Shown here piece after piece: positions 56,645 through 64,000 of a stretch of 64,000 nt of DNA. The notes under the pieces were generated by a model. The model was not told the DNA's origin. It saw nothing but the letters and a program-made list of their open reading frames with translations, and ran no database searches. The DNA is from Pedobacter sp. PF22-3 (GTDB taxonomy: Bacteria; Bacteroidota; Bacteroidia; Sphingobacteriales; Sphingobacteriaceae). Each line of letters begins with the position of its first letter. Position 1 is the first letter of the stretch. The stretch spans positions 1 to 64,000 of the forward strand of contig NZ_JAPIVP010000008.1 of the NCBI RefSeq assembly GCF_026239555.1. Reading direction: 5' to 3'. A program made the translations under genes and the position numbers.

Positions 56645-57634
56645 CTAAACCCTGGCGTATTTCTTCACCATATCATCAATAATCTGGGCGGTTTCATCCG
56701 GAAAATCGAACTCATGTTTTTGAGGATTTTCTACCCAGTTTTTAATAATTGGCAACCAGTTACGGGTACTTCCCCAAATTACCGGCAGGCCAAACTGTTT
56801 TAAAGCATAAGCATTACACTGCTGTTCGAACTGGAAACGCATTGGTGCAACCAGCAGCTTCTTCTTCAAATAAAGTGCTTCTGCCGGACCTTCGAAGCCT
56901 CCACCGGTAAATAAACCTTCGCAGGTAGCCAAGCTTTTATTAAATTTTTCGTTGTTAACGGGTTCTACAAAAACATTCTCATCCTGATAGGCCACTTTGC
57001 TGTGTTTGGAGAAAACCTGCCAGGTAACTTCAGGGAGTTGTTTAAAAAGCTTTACCAGGCGTTTATCATCAATGGCCGGGAGATAGACTGTATAATGTCC
57101 TAAATTTTCGCTTTTCAGGTTTCGGATTTCTGCCCTGATTACAGGAGTATGGATAAAGCTATCGTAACGGTCGAAATGGAAACCAATGTGGTATTTGGTG
57201 GGCGCATAACGGCTTAAAATAAGCTTGCCCCAATCTAAAGTTCTGGGACGGGGTACTTTTTTTGATTTAAATGCAGCCTGGTGACTTAATGACACACATT
57301 CTATGCCCTGCAATTTACAGGCCCATGCACTCACAGGTTCAAAATCGTTAACGATTAAATTATATTCTTTAAGCGGCAGTTGCTTCATATCTTTCCTAAA
57401 GCGGAAAAGATTCATGTTCAACCATGTTTTATAATGGTCTACCCCGCCTTTTTTACCAAAGATAAAACTGAAACCATGTAATTGGTATTTTACGGGCTGA
57501 CTCAATTTTACATCGGCCTGGGTACCACTCACCAAAATATCCAGTTCGCCATATTTTTGAAGCAAAGGAATGATTTCCCTCGCTCTGCTGATATGACCGT
57601 TACCTGTTCCCTGTATTGCGTAAAGTATCTTCAT
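56645..57634 (-). CDS. MurG-like glycosyltransferase (MJ1255/VC2487 family)
   Basis: A 329-residue GT-B protein. MKILYAIQGTGNGHISRARE is the MurG/UGT-like N-terminal loop, and C-terminal TGGGFEGPAEALYLKKKLL is the donor-binding site with the acidic residue. Members are annotated as predicted glycosyltransferases of unknown substrate. The gene lies 21 bp downstream of the LpxH-like gene, so a lipid-sugar role is a guess. Confidence 0.85.
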   Translation of the reverse strand: MKILYAIQGTGNGHISRAREIIPLLQKYGELDILVSGTQADVKLSQPVKYQLHGFSFIFGKKGGVDHYKTWLNMNLFRFRKDMKQLPLKEYNLIVNDFEPVSAWACKLQGIECVSLSHQAAFKSKKVPRPRTLDWGKLILSRYAPTKYHIGFHFDRYDSFIHTPVIRAEIRNLKSENLGHYTVYLPAIDDKRLVKLFKQLPEVTWQVFSKHSKVAYQDENVFVEPVNNEKFNKSLATCEGLFTGGGFEGPAEALYLKKKLLVAPMRFQFEQQCNAYALKQFGLPVIWGSTRNWLPIIKNWVENPQKHEFDFPDETAQIIDDMVKKYARV

Positions 57635-57655
57635 TTTATGCCCGAATATCTAAAA

Positions 57656-58510
57656 TTATTGGGCAATTTCATATTTTATATTCTGCAAAAGTATATTTAT
57701 GTCCAGTTTGCTTTTTAAATCTTCTGCATCAGAAAGCATTCCTTCATCCAGCTGGTCCTTTGTAAAATGCTGGTGTTCATACTTAAACACGGTCCAGGTT
57801 TTATCCTGATATTCTAATGCGGTTAAACTTTCTACCCAATCGCCGCTATTCAGATAAATTACTTTTCCAGCTTCTGTGACAATTTCGCGTTGCTCGGCCT
57901 GGTGAATATGACCACACACGACATACTCATAGCCCTTTTCAATCGCCAGTTCTGCTGCAGTTTGTTCAAAACTGTTGATGAACTTAACGGCATCCTTAAA
58001 CTTGGCCTTTATTTTTTTTGAGAAGCTCATTTTTTCCCTTCCAAATGCCGTAAGTACCCAATTTACGAAGCTGTTAATCAAGATCAGCGTATCATAACCA
58101 ACCGCCCCCAATTTAGCCAGCCACTTGGAATGCTGCATGGTCACATCAAAAACGTCACCGTGAAAAAACCAGGCCTTTTTTCCGTCCAGTTCTAAAATCA
58201 GTTTATTCTGCAAATGAAAACTTCCCATTTCCATACCGTCGAATTTGCGGAGCATCTCATCATGGTTTCCTGTGAGATAATGTACCTGCACACCTTCTGA
58301 AACGAATTTCATCAGTTTACGGATCACTTTCATATGCGCTTCAGGCCAGTAACTTTTGCTGAACTGCCAGATATCGATGATATCACCATTTAAGATCAGT
58401 ATCTTAGGTTTTATGCTCTTAAGATATTTCAGCAATTCTTTTGCATGGCAACCATAGGTACCTAAATGTACGTCGGAGATTACGACTACATCCACATTTC
58501 TTTTATCCAT
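57656..58510 (-). CDS. UDP-2,3-diacylglucosamine diphosphatase family metallophosphoesterase (LpxH-like)
   Basis: A 284-residue calcineurin-type phosphoesterase with the full motif series DVHLG, GDIIDIW, GNHDE, HGDVFD and GHIHQAE. The Bacteroidota family with this length is annotated as UDP-2,3-diacylglucosamine hydrolase, which gives lipid X in lipid A synthesis. True LpxH activity cannot be confirmed by sequence reading. Confidence 0.85.
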   Translation of the reverse strand: MDKRNVDVVVISDVHLGTYGCHAKELLKYLKSIKPKILILNGDIIDIWQFSKSYWPEAHMKVIRKLMKFVSEGVQVHYLTGNHDEMLRKFDGMEMGSFHLQNKLILELDGKKAWFFHGDVFDVTMQHSKWLAKLGAVGYDTLILINSFVNWVLTAFGREKMSFSKKIKAKFKDAVKFINSFEQTAAELAIEKGYEYVVCGHIHQAEQREIVTEAGKVIYLNSGDWVESLTALEYQDKTWTVFKYEHQHFTKDQLDEGMLSDAEDLKSKLDINILLQNIKYEIAQ

Positions 58511-58581
58511 AAAAGGAAAATTTAGGGGGGAAGCATCTTGTTACCGCCCGGTTAAAGCAGTTCAGAGATAAATTAGTTGAT

Positions 58582-58677
58582 TTACCACTCTTCTTCCTCA
58601 TCGAGTTTTACCTCAAAGGGGCTAAAGAAATAAAGTACAACAATTAATAAACATACGGCAAAGAATGATTCTAACAT
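58582..58677 (-). CDS. Small single-helix membrane protein (31 residues)
   Basis: Start ATG 58677, sequence begins MLESFFAVCLLIVVLYFF and ends in an acidic tail (VKLDEEEEW) before TAA at 58582. One hydrophobic helix of about 15 residues is flanked by a negatively charged C-terminus. A strong promoter match lies just upstream (-7 TATCTTTG at 58696-58703 and TTTG 17 bases further). No family recognised. Too short for standard ORF calls, but promoter plus coherent topology make it credible. Confidence 0.55.
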   Translation of the reverse strand: MLESFFAVCLLIVVLYFFSPFEVKLDEEEEW

Positions 58678-58695
58678 ATCATCTGATTTACATTA

Positions 58696-58724
58696 CAAAG
58701 ATAAGACGCTGTATATCAAACAAA
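58696..58724 (-). promoter_or_regulatory. Promoter of the 31-residue membrane protein
   Basis: Minus-strand TTTG (58721-58724), 17-base spacer, perfect -7 TATCTTTG (58696-58703), 18 bases before the ATG. Confidence 0.55.
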
Positions 58725-58889
58725 TGTTACGACATTGTTAAATTATTATTCCATTTGATAAAGATTGTTAAAATGACTTGCTGAAGGTTAATTGTAAAAA
58801 CTGAGCTTAGAATTAAATTCAATTGGATTAATTAGTAAACGGGTAAAGATCCTTCGACTACGCTACCATTGACAGACTCCCAAAAAAGT

Positions 58890-58986
58890 CGTCATTGCGA
58901 GGAGGGACGACGAAGCAATCTTTCACGCTAATGATCCTTGCTATAAAGATTGCTTCGTCGGCTGAAAAAGCCTCCTCGCAATGACG
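58890..58986. repeat. Double-armed 97-bp hairpin element
   Basis: Outer arms CGTCATTGCGAGGAG (58890-58904) and CTCCTCGCAATGACG (58972-58986) are perfectly complementary over 15 bp. Inner arms GACGAAGCAATCTT (58909-58922) and AAGATTGCTTCGTC (58946-58959) match over 14 bp. This GTCATTGCGAGGAG-type sequence is a known look of dispersed intergenic repeats. It lies between the small membrane protein gene and yfhO. Confidence 0.8.
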
Positions 58987-59213
58987 GGGCCTTACAGCTT
59001 AAATACGATAAAAGCCCTTATGTCATTTATATTGACTTTTATACTATGAATTATCCCTCAGCATAACACTGGCATGAGGTAGGCTTTGGTTTGATTTCGA
59101 TTTATAGATCCTGCAACAAGTTCAGGAGGACGAATCGCAGGGAAGACAAGCTAAATGATATTTCCGTGCCTTCCGTATTTCCGTGGCAAGAAATCACTAC
59201 AAAAATCTGGTAA

Positions 59214-59246
59214 CAAAAAAGCCCGCAAGATTGAATCCTGCGGGCT
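59214..59246 (-). terminator. Rho-independent terminator of yfhO
   Basis: Minus-strand AGCCCGCA (59239-59246) pairs with TGCGGGCT (59220-59227), extended by GATT/AATC across one mismatch, then six T residues. It lies 22 bp after the yfhO stop. Confidence 0.85.
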
Positions 59247-59267
59247 GTAAATCTATTTAAAGAAATA

Positions 59268-61775
59268 TTAAGCTTTAACCGCTTTCTTTTTCTTCTTTTC
59301 TTCTGAGTAAAAGCCAAAACCTAATCCGGCCAACAACAAGATCGATCCTGCCAAAGAGATTTTCTCTCCCGTGTAATACGATGTTGGATGGAAAATAAAC
59401 TCAAGTTTATGGTTACCTGCCTCTAACTGCGCTGCACGTAAAACATAATCGGCCCTGAAGTATGGCTTCTCAACTCCATCGATATACATTTTCCAGCCTT
59501 TATCATAATAGATCTCAGAAAACACGGCAATCACGTCTTTAGCGGTTGAATATTCGTAAGTTAAATGATCAGGATTGTAGTTCGTTAATTTAATAAAGCC
59601 TTCCTGACCGGTTCCTAAACGCTTTGTATCAATCAAATTTTTGAAGCTTTCATCAACAATAGCCTCTTTTTTTGCATCAAAACTGCTGATTGCCTTCATT
59701 TCTTCATCAGCATTTTTAGCAAACTGTACACTTTGTACAAACCAGGCATTACCCGCTGCTGTTGGGTTACGCTGCATTTTATACGATCCGTTTTGCTGAT
59801 CTTGTGTAATGATGTACTTGGTATTTAACATATCAAGAACGTCCTGGTTTACACTTTTAGTAAACTGATGCTGAATGAGCTCATCAAAACGTTTCAGTTT
59901 AGCGGCATGATAACCACCAACTGTTTTATGAAAGTTCGAGGTGCTCGCATCGCTAAAAGTATTTATAGAAGCATCATATACCCTAAAATCAGGGTCTTTA
60001 TCCGCCATAATAAAATTATCAACGTCTCTTGGCTTAAAGAAATCTGAAGCCGTTTTTTTGTATTCGAAGTTTTGGTTATTCAAATACCTACGGTCTACCT
60101 GCCACATATCTACCAAAACAGCCAATGCTAATAACCCTAAAGCCAGTTGCGTGTTCAGTTTTTTGGTAATAAATGCCCAAACTATTCCGAAACCGATCAC
60201 TACAAAAAAGAATGAACGAAGCGCATCTGCACGACCTATCGCGATTCTATCTTCTACCAATCCATTTGCTATTTTTTGCGCAACGCTTGCATTATTCTGC
60301 AAAGTCTGCGTTAAAGCCTGCACAATTTGCATATGGTTTGAGGCTTTAAAACTGAAAAACAGTGTAGGTACAATGGCTACAAGTAAAGCAAAGCCACCGG
60401 TAATGGCCGCAGACCAGGTTAATTTTTTGATTAATATTTTTTGATCAATATTTCCATCCTGGATTTCCTTAATGGCTAAAATGGCCAATATCGGAACCAT
60501 TAAGCCAACTACTGCCAAAATTGATTCAACCGCTCTAAACTTATTGTAAAGTGGAAAATAATCAAAGAACAAATCGCTCACAAATGGGAAGTGGCGGCCA
60601 AAAGAAAGCAGTATAAATAACACTGTCGTTGCTAATATCCACCATTTTAACCGGCTGCGGACAACAAATAATCCAAAAACAAATAAAAAGCAGATAATTG
60701 CACCAAAGTAATAACCACCTTGTGTAAATGGTTTCTCCCCCCAATACTGTTGCATATTTAATTGCCCCCCCAACTGCTGAATAGCTTGTGTTGTTTGAGT
60801 AGGATCACCTCCGGTAATTTCTGCCACAGCCTTATACATATTACCTTCAGGATTCACCAATTTATCAATACCAGAGGCACCTCCATATAAATCGGGGATT
60901 AAAAAAGTAAAGCTCTCACCAACGCCCTGGCTCCACTGATAAGCATATTCTTTCGACATGCCTGCACCTTTTTCTGTAGCCCCTGTTTCTGTAGCAGTTA
61001 AATTAGATTTGCCACGGTTTGTTTCTTTTGCATATTCTGCTGTAGACCATAATAAACTTGCATTAATCATTATAGCAATAGCTACCGAAAAAGCAAGAAA
61101 AGCGAACGATTTTAACAGGGCAGGTATGGTTTTATTTTTAAATGCCTGGTAAAATTCTACAATTACAAATATAAAAATAGCCAACATCAGATAATACGTC
61201 ATCTGAACGTGGTTAGTCCTGATTTCGAGGGCCAAAAATAATGCGGTCAAACTCGCTCCATACCAATATCTGCCCCTCAGGGTTAACAATATACTCGCTA
61301 TTATTGGCGCGAAAAAACCAATTGCCAATGCCTTACTACTATGTCCGCTTGCAATTAAAACAAAATTGTACATCGTAAATGTAAAGGCAATTGCACCTGC
61401 CGCAGCCAACCAGGGATTTACTTTTAATACAATAAACAGGAAATAAGCACCTAACAGCAATAACAGAACTGTACCTGTTGGATTAGGAAGGGCCTTTGTG
61501 ATTAGCGCAATTCCATAAGTAGCTCCGTTATAGGCATAAGGCACCCAGATTTGATAAGCGGGCATACCGCCAAACATCTGGTTGGTCCAAAGTGGCGCCT
61601 TACCATCTTTTTCTTTAAAGTCCATAATTTCCTTTTGCATCGCTTGCGATTGGATCACATCGCTTTGCGCAGGAGCTTTGCCTACCAAAACAGGACTGAA
61701 GTAGGCAAAAGTGATGACTACAAAAAACGCAATAATGGCCAAGTGAATGCCATTTTTATTAAACCAGTTATTCAT
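59268..61775 (-). CDS. YfhO family membrane protein
   Basis: An 835-residue protein with about 13 membrane helices in the first 560 residues, a short terminal helix, and a soluble domain between. The first extracytoplasmic loop shows SDVIQSQAMQKEIMDF and PLWTNQMFGGMPAYQIW, the GT-C-like YfhO signature. In Firmicutes YfhO glycosylates lipoteichoic acid; in Bacteroidota the substrate is unknown. A minus-strand TATTTTTG box (61804-61811) lies 28 bases before the ATG. Confidence 0.88.
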   Translation of the reverse strand: MNNWFNKNGIHLAIIAFFVVITFAYFSPVLVGKAPAQSDVIQSQAMQKEIMDFKEKDGKAPLWTNQMFGGMPAYQIWVPYAYNGATYGIALITKALPNPTGTVLLLLLGAYFLFIVLKVNPWLAAAGAIAFTFTMYNFVLIASGHSSKALAIGFFAPIIASILLTLRGRYWYGASLTALFLALEIRTNHVQMTYYLMLAIFIFVIVEFYQAFKNKTIPALLKSFAFLAFSVAIAIMINASLLWSTAEYAKETNRGKSNLTATETGATEKGAGMSKEYAYQWSQGVGESFTFLIPDLYGGASGIDKLVNPEGNMYKAVAEITGGDPTQTTQAIQQLGGQLNMQQYWGEKPFTQGGYYFGAIICFLFVFGLFVVRSRLKWWILATTVLFILLSFGRHFPFVSDLFFDYFPLYNKFRAVESILAVVGLMVPILAILAIKEIQDGNIDQKILIKKLTWSAAITGGFALLVAIVPTLFFSFKASNHMQIVQALTQTLQNNASVAQKIANGLVEDRIAIGRADALRSFFFVVIGFGIVWAFITKKLNTQLALGLLALAVLVDMWQVDRRYLNNQNFEYKKTASDFFKPRDVDNFIMADKDPDFRVYDASINTFSDASTSNFHKTVGGYHAAKLKRFDELIQHQFTKSVNQDVLDMLNTKYIITQDQQNGSYKMQRNPTAAGNAWFVQSVQFAKNADEEMKAISSFDAKKEAIVDESFKNLIDTKRLGTGQEGFIKLTNYNPDHLTYEYSTAKDVIAVFSEIYYDKGWKMYIDGVEKPYFRADYVLRAAQLEAGNHKLEFIFHPTSYYTGEKISLAGSILLLAGLGFGFYSEEKKKKKAVKA

Positions 61776-61803
61776 TAAGGTTTGTTTAAGTTTAAACGAA
61801 TGT

Positions 61804-61811
61804 CAAAAATA
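61804..61811 (-). promoter_or_regulatory. -7 promoter box of yfhO
   Basis: TATTTTTG on the minus strand fits TAnnTTTG. The region 19 bases upstream has no clear TTTG. Confidence 0.4.
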
Positions 61812-61865
61812 AAAAATTGGGCGGTATAAAAAAGCAATAAATGAAATGCATGCTGAATAAAAAAT

Positions 61866-61873
61866 TAAATTTG
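61866..61873 (+). promoter_or_regulatory. -7 promoter box of the lyase-like gene
   Basis: TAAATTTG fits TAnnTTTG, 31 bases before the ATG at 61905. The -33 element is weak. Confidence 0.4.
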
Positions 61874-61904
61874 CGACAGAGCATAAAAATTCAACCTATT
61901 TATT

Positions 61905-62987
61905 ATGAGAAAGTTTCTTGTTACAATTGCGCTTACTACCTTATCTTTTTCTTCGTTTGCGCAGCTAGTAAGTTTAAATAATGATGAAATTGAGAAGCTG
62001 AAAACGCAGATCAAAAATGATGGGCAAACCAAAAAACTATACCAGGGCTTTGAAAAATCCGCATTAAATTATCTAAATGAAGAACCCAACCCAATTGATA
62101 CGATCCGAACGGAAGGTTTATTAAAAGGAAATCCTAAAAAAGAGAAAACCAGATTAGCCCTGGCAGATATGAATAAAATGTTTGCACTGGCCTTACAATA
62201 CCGGATTACGGATGATCGAAAATATTTAAACAAATGTGCAGAATTTCTTGGTGCATGGGCTAAAATCAATAAGCCAAATGGGGATCCTATTGACGATACC
62301 AATCTGGATAAAGCCATTGAAGCTTACGACCTGATCAAAAAAGACATTTCAGCTACATATAAAAAAAAGGTTGACCAATGGCTAACTGAAACAGCATGGG
62401 CGGAGATTAACAGTAAGCGAATGAAAGCCGGAAGAGCTACCGCAATTAACAACTGGAACGCGCACCGTTTAAAAGAAGTTGGTGAAATTGGCTACACTTT
62501 AAATAATCAGGATTTTATTAAATGGACCATCGATAATTTAAAAAGCCACATCAATATCAATTTATATCCCGACGGCCCAAGTTTGGATTTTAAAGAGCGT
62601 GATGCTATGCACTACCATGTTTATGATCTGGAACCGATGTTAAAGCTGGCTATTATAATTGATAGGGCAAAGGGACCTAACTTCTACACTTTCGAATCGC
62701 CAAAAGGATCTTCAATCAAAAAATCTGTAGAATGGCTGATTCCATATATTAATGGCGAAAAAAAACATGAAGAATATGTAAATACGACCGTTAAATTCGA
62801 TCGCGACCGGGCGAAGAACAACGAACCTGGTTTTGCACCGGGAAGCATGTTTAAACCGGAGTTGGCTTTGCCTGTTTTAAGGTTATCGGTTTATTTCGAT
62901 CCTTCACAGAACAACCTGTTGCAAAAAGTAAGCGGAGGCCAAAATAACTGGCAAAGCGTATTGGAAGAATTAAAGCGCAAGCCATAA
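61905..62987 (+). CDS. Alginate-lyase superfamily polysaccharide lyase (PL5/PL38-like)
   Basis: A 360-residue secreted protein: signal peptide ending in SFAQ, then an (alpha/alpha) toroid of the alginate lyase fold. The catalytic-type segment NNWNAHRLKEVGEIGY supplies Asn and His, and RDAMHYHVYDLEPMLKLA supplies the Tyr region. Family members cut uronate polymers (alginate, or glucuronan in the PL38-like group). A uronate-containing exopolysaccharide is predicted by ugd and the TviB-type enzyme 14 kb away, so a turnover role is possible but inferred. Confidence 0.8.
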   Translation: MRKFLVTIALTTLSFSSFAQLVSLNNDEIEKLKTQIKNDGQTKKLYQGFEKSALNYLNEEPNPIDTIRTEGLLKGNPKKEKTRLALADMNKMFALALQYRITDDRKYLNKCAEFLGAWAKINKPNGDPIDDTNLDKAIEAYDLIKKDISATYKKKVDQWLTETAWAEINSKRMKAGRATAINNWNAHRLKEVGEIGYTLNNQDFIKWTIDNLKSHININLYPDGPSLDFKERDAMHYHVYDLEPMLKLAIIIDRAKGPNFYTFESPKGSSIKKSVEWLIPYINGEKKHEEYVNTTVKFDRDRAKNNEPGFAPGSMFKPELALPVLRLSVYFDPSQNNLLQKVSGGQNNWQSVLEELKRKP

Positions 62988-63025
62988 GTTTTTTCAAATT
63001 AAATAAAGTTTCAATAATTTTTGAA

Positions 63026-63049
63026 AGTTTAAAAATATAGCTATATTTG
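63026..63049 (+). promoter_or_regulatory. Promoter of the GbsR-like regulator
   Basis: A TTG within the T-run at about 63,018-63,024, an 18-base spacer, and a perfect -7 TATATTTG at 63042-63049. The ATG at 63053 is three bases after the box, so the transcript may have no leader. Confidence 0.5.
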
Positions 63050-63052
63050 TGT

Positions 63053-63559
63053 ATGGAATTAGCAGCAGCAAAGTTAAAATTTATCGAAGCCTGGGGCAAA
63101 TTAGGCTCTGAATGGGGAATTAACCGCACCATGGCACAGGTACATGCATTATTGTTAGTTTCTCCTGAAGCCCTTACTACAGAAGAAATTATGGAGCAGC
63201 TCAGTATCTCCAGGGGAAATGCAAACATGACGCTCCGCGATTTAATTGGATGGGGCTTAATTGAAAAGCAACATAAAGCGGGAGAGCGCAAAGAATACTT
63301 TTTTGCGGATAAAGATGTTTGGAATATTGCACGCCAGGTAGCTAAAGAGCGCAAAAAAAGAGAACTGGAACCCGTTTTAAAAATTTTAAACGAACTATCT
63401 ACCGTTAATGGCGATGAGAAAGATCCAGAGTTCGTTACTTTTAAAAAATCGATAAAAGACATTAATAAATTAGCCGGAAATGTAGATAAAACTTTAGAAA
63501 CGATGCTTAAGGCAGAAGAAAGCTGGTTCTGGGGTTCGGTGTTGAAGGTGTTTAAGTAG
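63053..63559 (+). CDS. GbsR/MarR-type winged-helix transcriptional regulator
   Basis: A 168-residue DNA-binding protein. Start set at ATG 63053 (MELAAAKLKFIEAWGKLGSEWG) rather than a TTG at 63047 inside the -7 box. The wHTH runs about 30-90 with INRTMAQVHALLLVSPEAL and SISRGNANMTLRDLIGWGLI, then a wing with RKEYFFADKD. The C-terminal half is helical and probably dimerises. GbsR relatives regulate osmolyte or efflux genes; the target here is unknown. It ends at a terminator. Confidence 0.85.
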   Translation: MELAAAKLKFIEAWGKLGSEWGINRTMAQVHALLLVSPEALTTEEIMEQLSISRGNANMTLRDLIGWGLIEKQHKAGERKEYFFADKDVWNIARQVAKERKKRELEPVLKILNELSTVNGDEKDPEFVTFKKSIKDINKLAGNVDKTLETMLKAEESWFWGSVLKVFK

Positions 63560-63561
63560 AT

Positions 63562-63605
63562 TTGAGAGGGGAGATTTGAGATACTAGACATGAGATTTGA
63601 GACAG
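63562..63605. repeat. ATTTGAGA short-word tract, second site
   Basis: GATTTGAGAGGGGAGATTTG, then ACATGAGATTTGAGAC, the same word family as at 45,061-45,120. Confidence 0.4.
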
Positions 63606-63667
63606 GAGTATCAAATAGCAAGACAGATTTTCCTTATACCTTAAGCCTTAAACCCTCCACCATAAAA

Positions 63668-63699
63668 AAAGCCTTACCTATTGTTCGGCTTTATTTTTT
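63668..63699 (+). terminator. Bidirectional terminator after the GbsR-like gene
   Basis: AAAGCC (63668-63673) pairs with GGCTTT (63687-63692), flanked by seven A on the left and ATTTTTT on the right, so it could stop transcription from either side. Confidence 0.65.
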
Positions 63700-63745
63700 A
63701 ATCTAAACTTTCATATTTTACTGAAAATATTAAAATTTAAATAAA

Positions 63746-64000
63746 ATGAAAACGCTTAAAAACCATGTGCTTTTATTTGACAATGAATGTCCGATGTGTT
63801 ATGCCTATACTCAAGCCTTTGTAAAAACAGGTATGTTGGCTCAGGATGGCCGTGAGGCTTACCAGGAAATGCCCCGAAACATCTGCCCACTGGTAGACCA
63901 GCAAAGGGCTGCCAATGAAATTGCACTCGTTAATACCGAAACCGGCGAGGTTACTTACGGCATCCAAAGTTTATTCAAAATTATTGCACACGCCATGCCC
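63746..64000 (+). CDS. DCC/DUF393-type thiol-disulfide protein, 3' truncated by window end
   Basis: The first 85 codons of a protein starting MKTLKNHVLLFDNECPMCYA. The LLFDNECPMC stretch with a CxxC pair matches the N-terminus of DCC-family (DUF393) thiol-disulfide oxidoreductase-like proteins, where a D-x-x-C-x-x-C pattern is conserved. The rest lies beyond 64000. It follows the terminator of the GbsR-like gene and no promoter was recognised. Confidence 0.7.
   Translation, partial: MKTLKNHVLLFDNECPMCYAYTQAFVKTGMLAQDGREAYQEMPRNICPLVDQQRAANEIALVNTETGEVTYGIQSLFKIIAHAMP

Noticed and set aside
59941..60444. 167-codon plus-strand frame
   Set aside because: Antisense to the YfhO gene, with no recognisable domain.
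62851..63621. 256-codon minus-strand frame
   Set aside because: Antisense to the lyase and regulator genes, both of which have clear motifs and promoters; its sequence is serine/leucine-rich shadow.
1..64000. tRNA genes or a phage/integrative element
   Set aside because: I saw no cloverleaf-like sequence, integrase or phage structural gene; the only mobile element supported is the IS at 10,009-11,448. A tRNA scan was not run.

Overview
The window is a Bacteroidota chromosome segment, most likely from a Pedobacter-like member of the Sphingobacteriaceae. The genus is inference. The phylum rests on repeated promoters of the TTTG-N19-TAnnTTTG type, AT-rich spacers, and Bacteroidota-typical families (DUF2480, DUF3109, DUF6427, a RemB/Wzi-like barrel, a YwqE-like PHP phosphatase beside a fused Wzc kinase).

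Left end (1-9,913): three tandem leftward promoters of rRNA-operon style read off the window. Then come a ComF-type phosphoribosyltransferase, a beta-helix lipoprotein, glmS, glyA, scpA and dxs. An IS3-family element (10,009-11,448) has landed in the loop of the hairpin that follows dxs and is itself decayed by two nonsense codons and a frameshift.

Centre (11,574-47,581): about 36 kb with every gene on the minus strand, a Wzx/Wzy-type exopolysaccharide or capsule locus. In transcription order it holds rmlB-C-D-A (dTDP-L-rhamnose), a UDP-HexNAc dehydrogenase, a Tyr-phosphatase, Wza, Wzc, gmd-fcl (GDP-L-fucose), a six-gene CDP-3,6-dideoxyhexose block (reductase, rfbF, rfbG, SDR, TPP enzyme, rfbH), GT2, GT10, Wzx, GT17, Wzy, ugd-uxs-galE (UDP-GlcA, UDP-Xyl, UDP-Gal), GT4, a hexapeptide acyltransferase, a WecG-type GT, manC, WcaJ, a Wzi-like barrel and an acyltransferase-3 protein. 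The logic is complete: nucleotide sugars are made, WcaJ loads the first sugar on undecaprenyl phosphate, the glycosyltransferases extend it, Wzx flips it, Wzy polymerises it, and Wzc/Wza/Wzi export and attach it. The most notable part is the CDP-sugar block. A YerE-like TPP enzyme with a reductase beside rfbF/G/H predicts a two-carbon-branched dideoxy sugar of the yersiniose type, and the reductase has its ferredoxin domain at the opposite end from the classical AscD/DdhD enzyme.

Right end (47,931-64,000): mostly housekeeping genes (DUF3109, DUF3108, DUF2480, a PpiD-like chaperone, LptC, an outer-membrane barrel, coaX, a DUF6427 membrane protein, a MurG-like glycosyltransferase, an LpxH-like phosphoesterase, a 31-residue membrane peptide, YfhO). 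They are followed by an alginate-lyase-superfamily enzyme, a GbsR/MarR-type regulator with a possibly leaderless start, and the first 85 codons of a DCC-type thiol protein.

Spacers carry dispersed palindromic elements (two copies of one about 110-bp element, a double-armed 97-bp hairpin, several short hairpins) and an 88-bp array of eight 11-bp GGTAA units upstream of the phosphatase gene. I saw no tRNA, rRNA body or CRISPR array.
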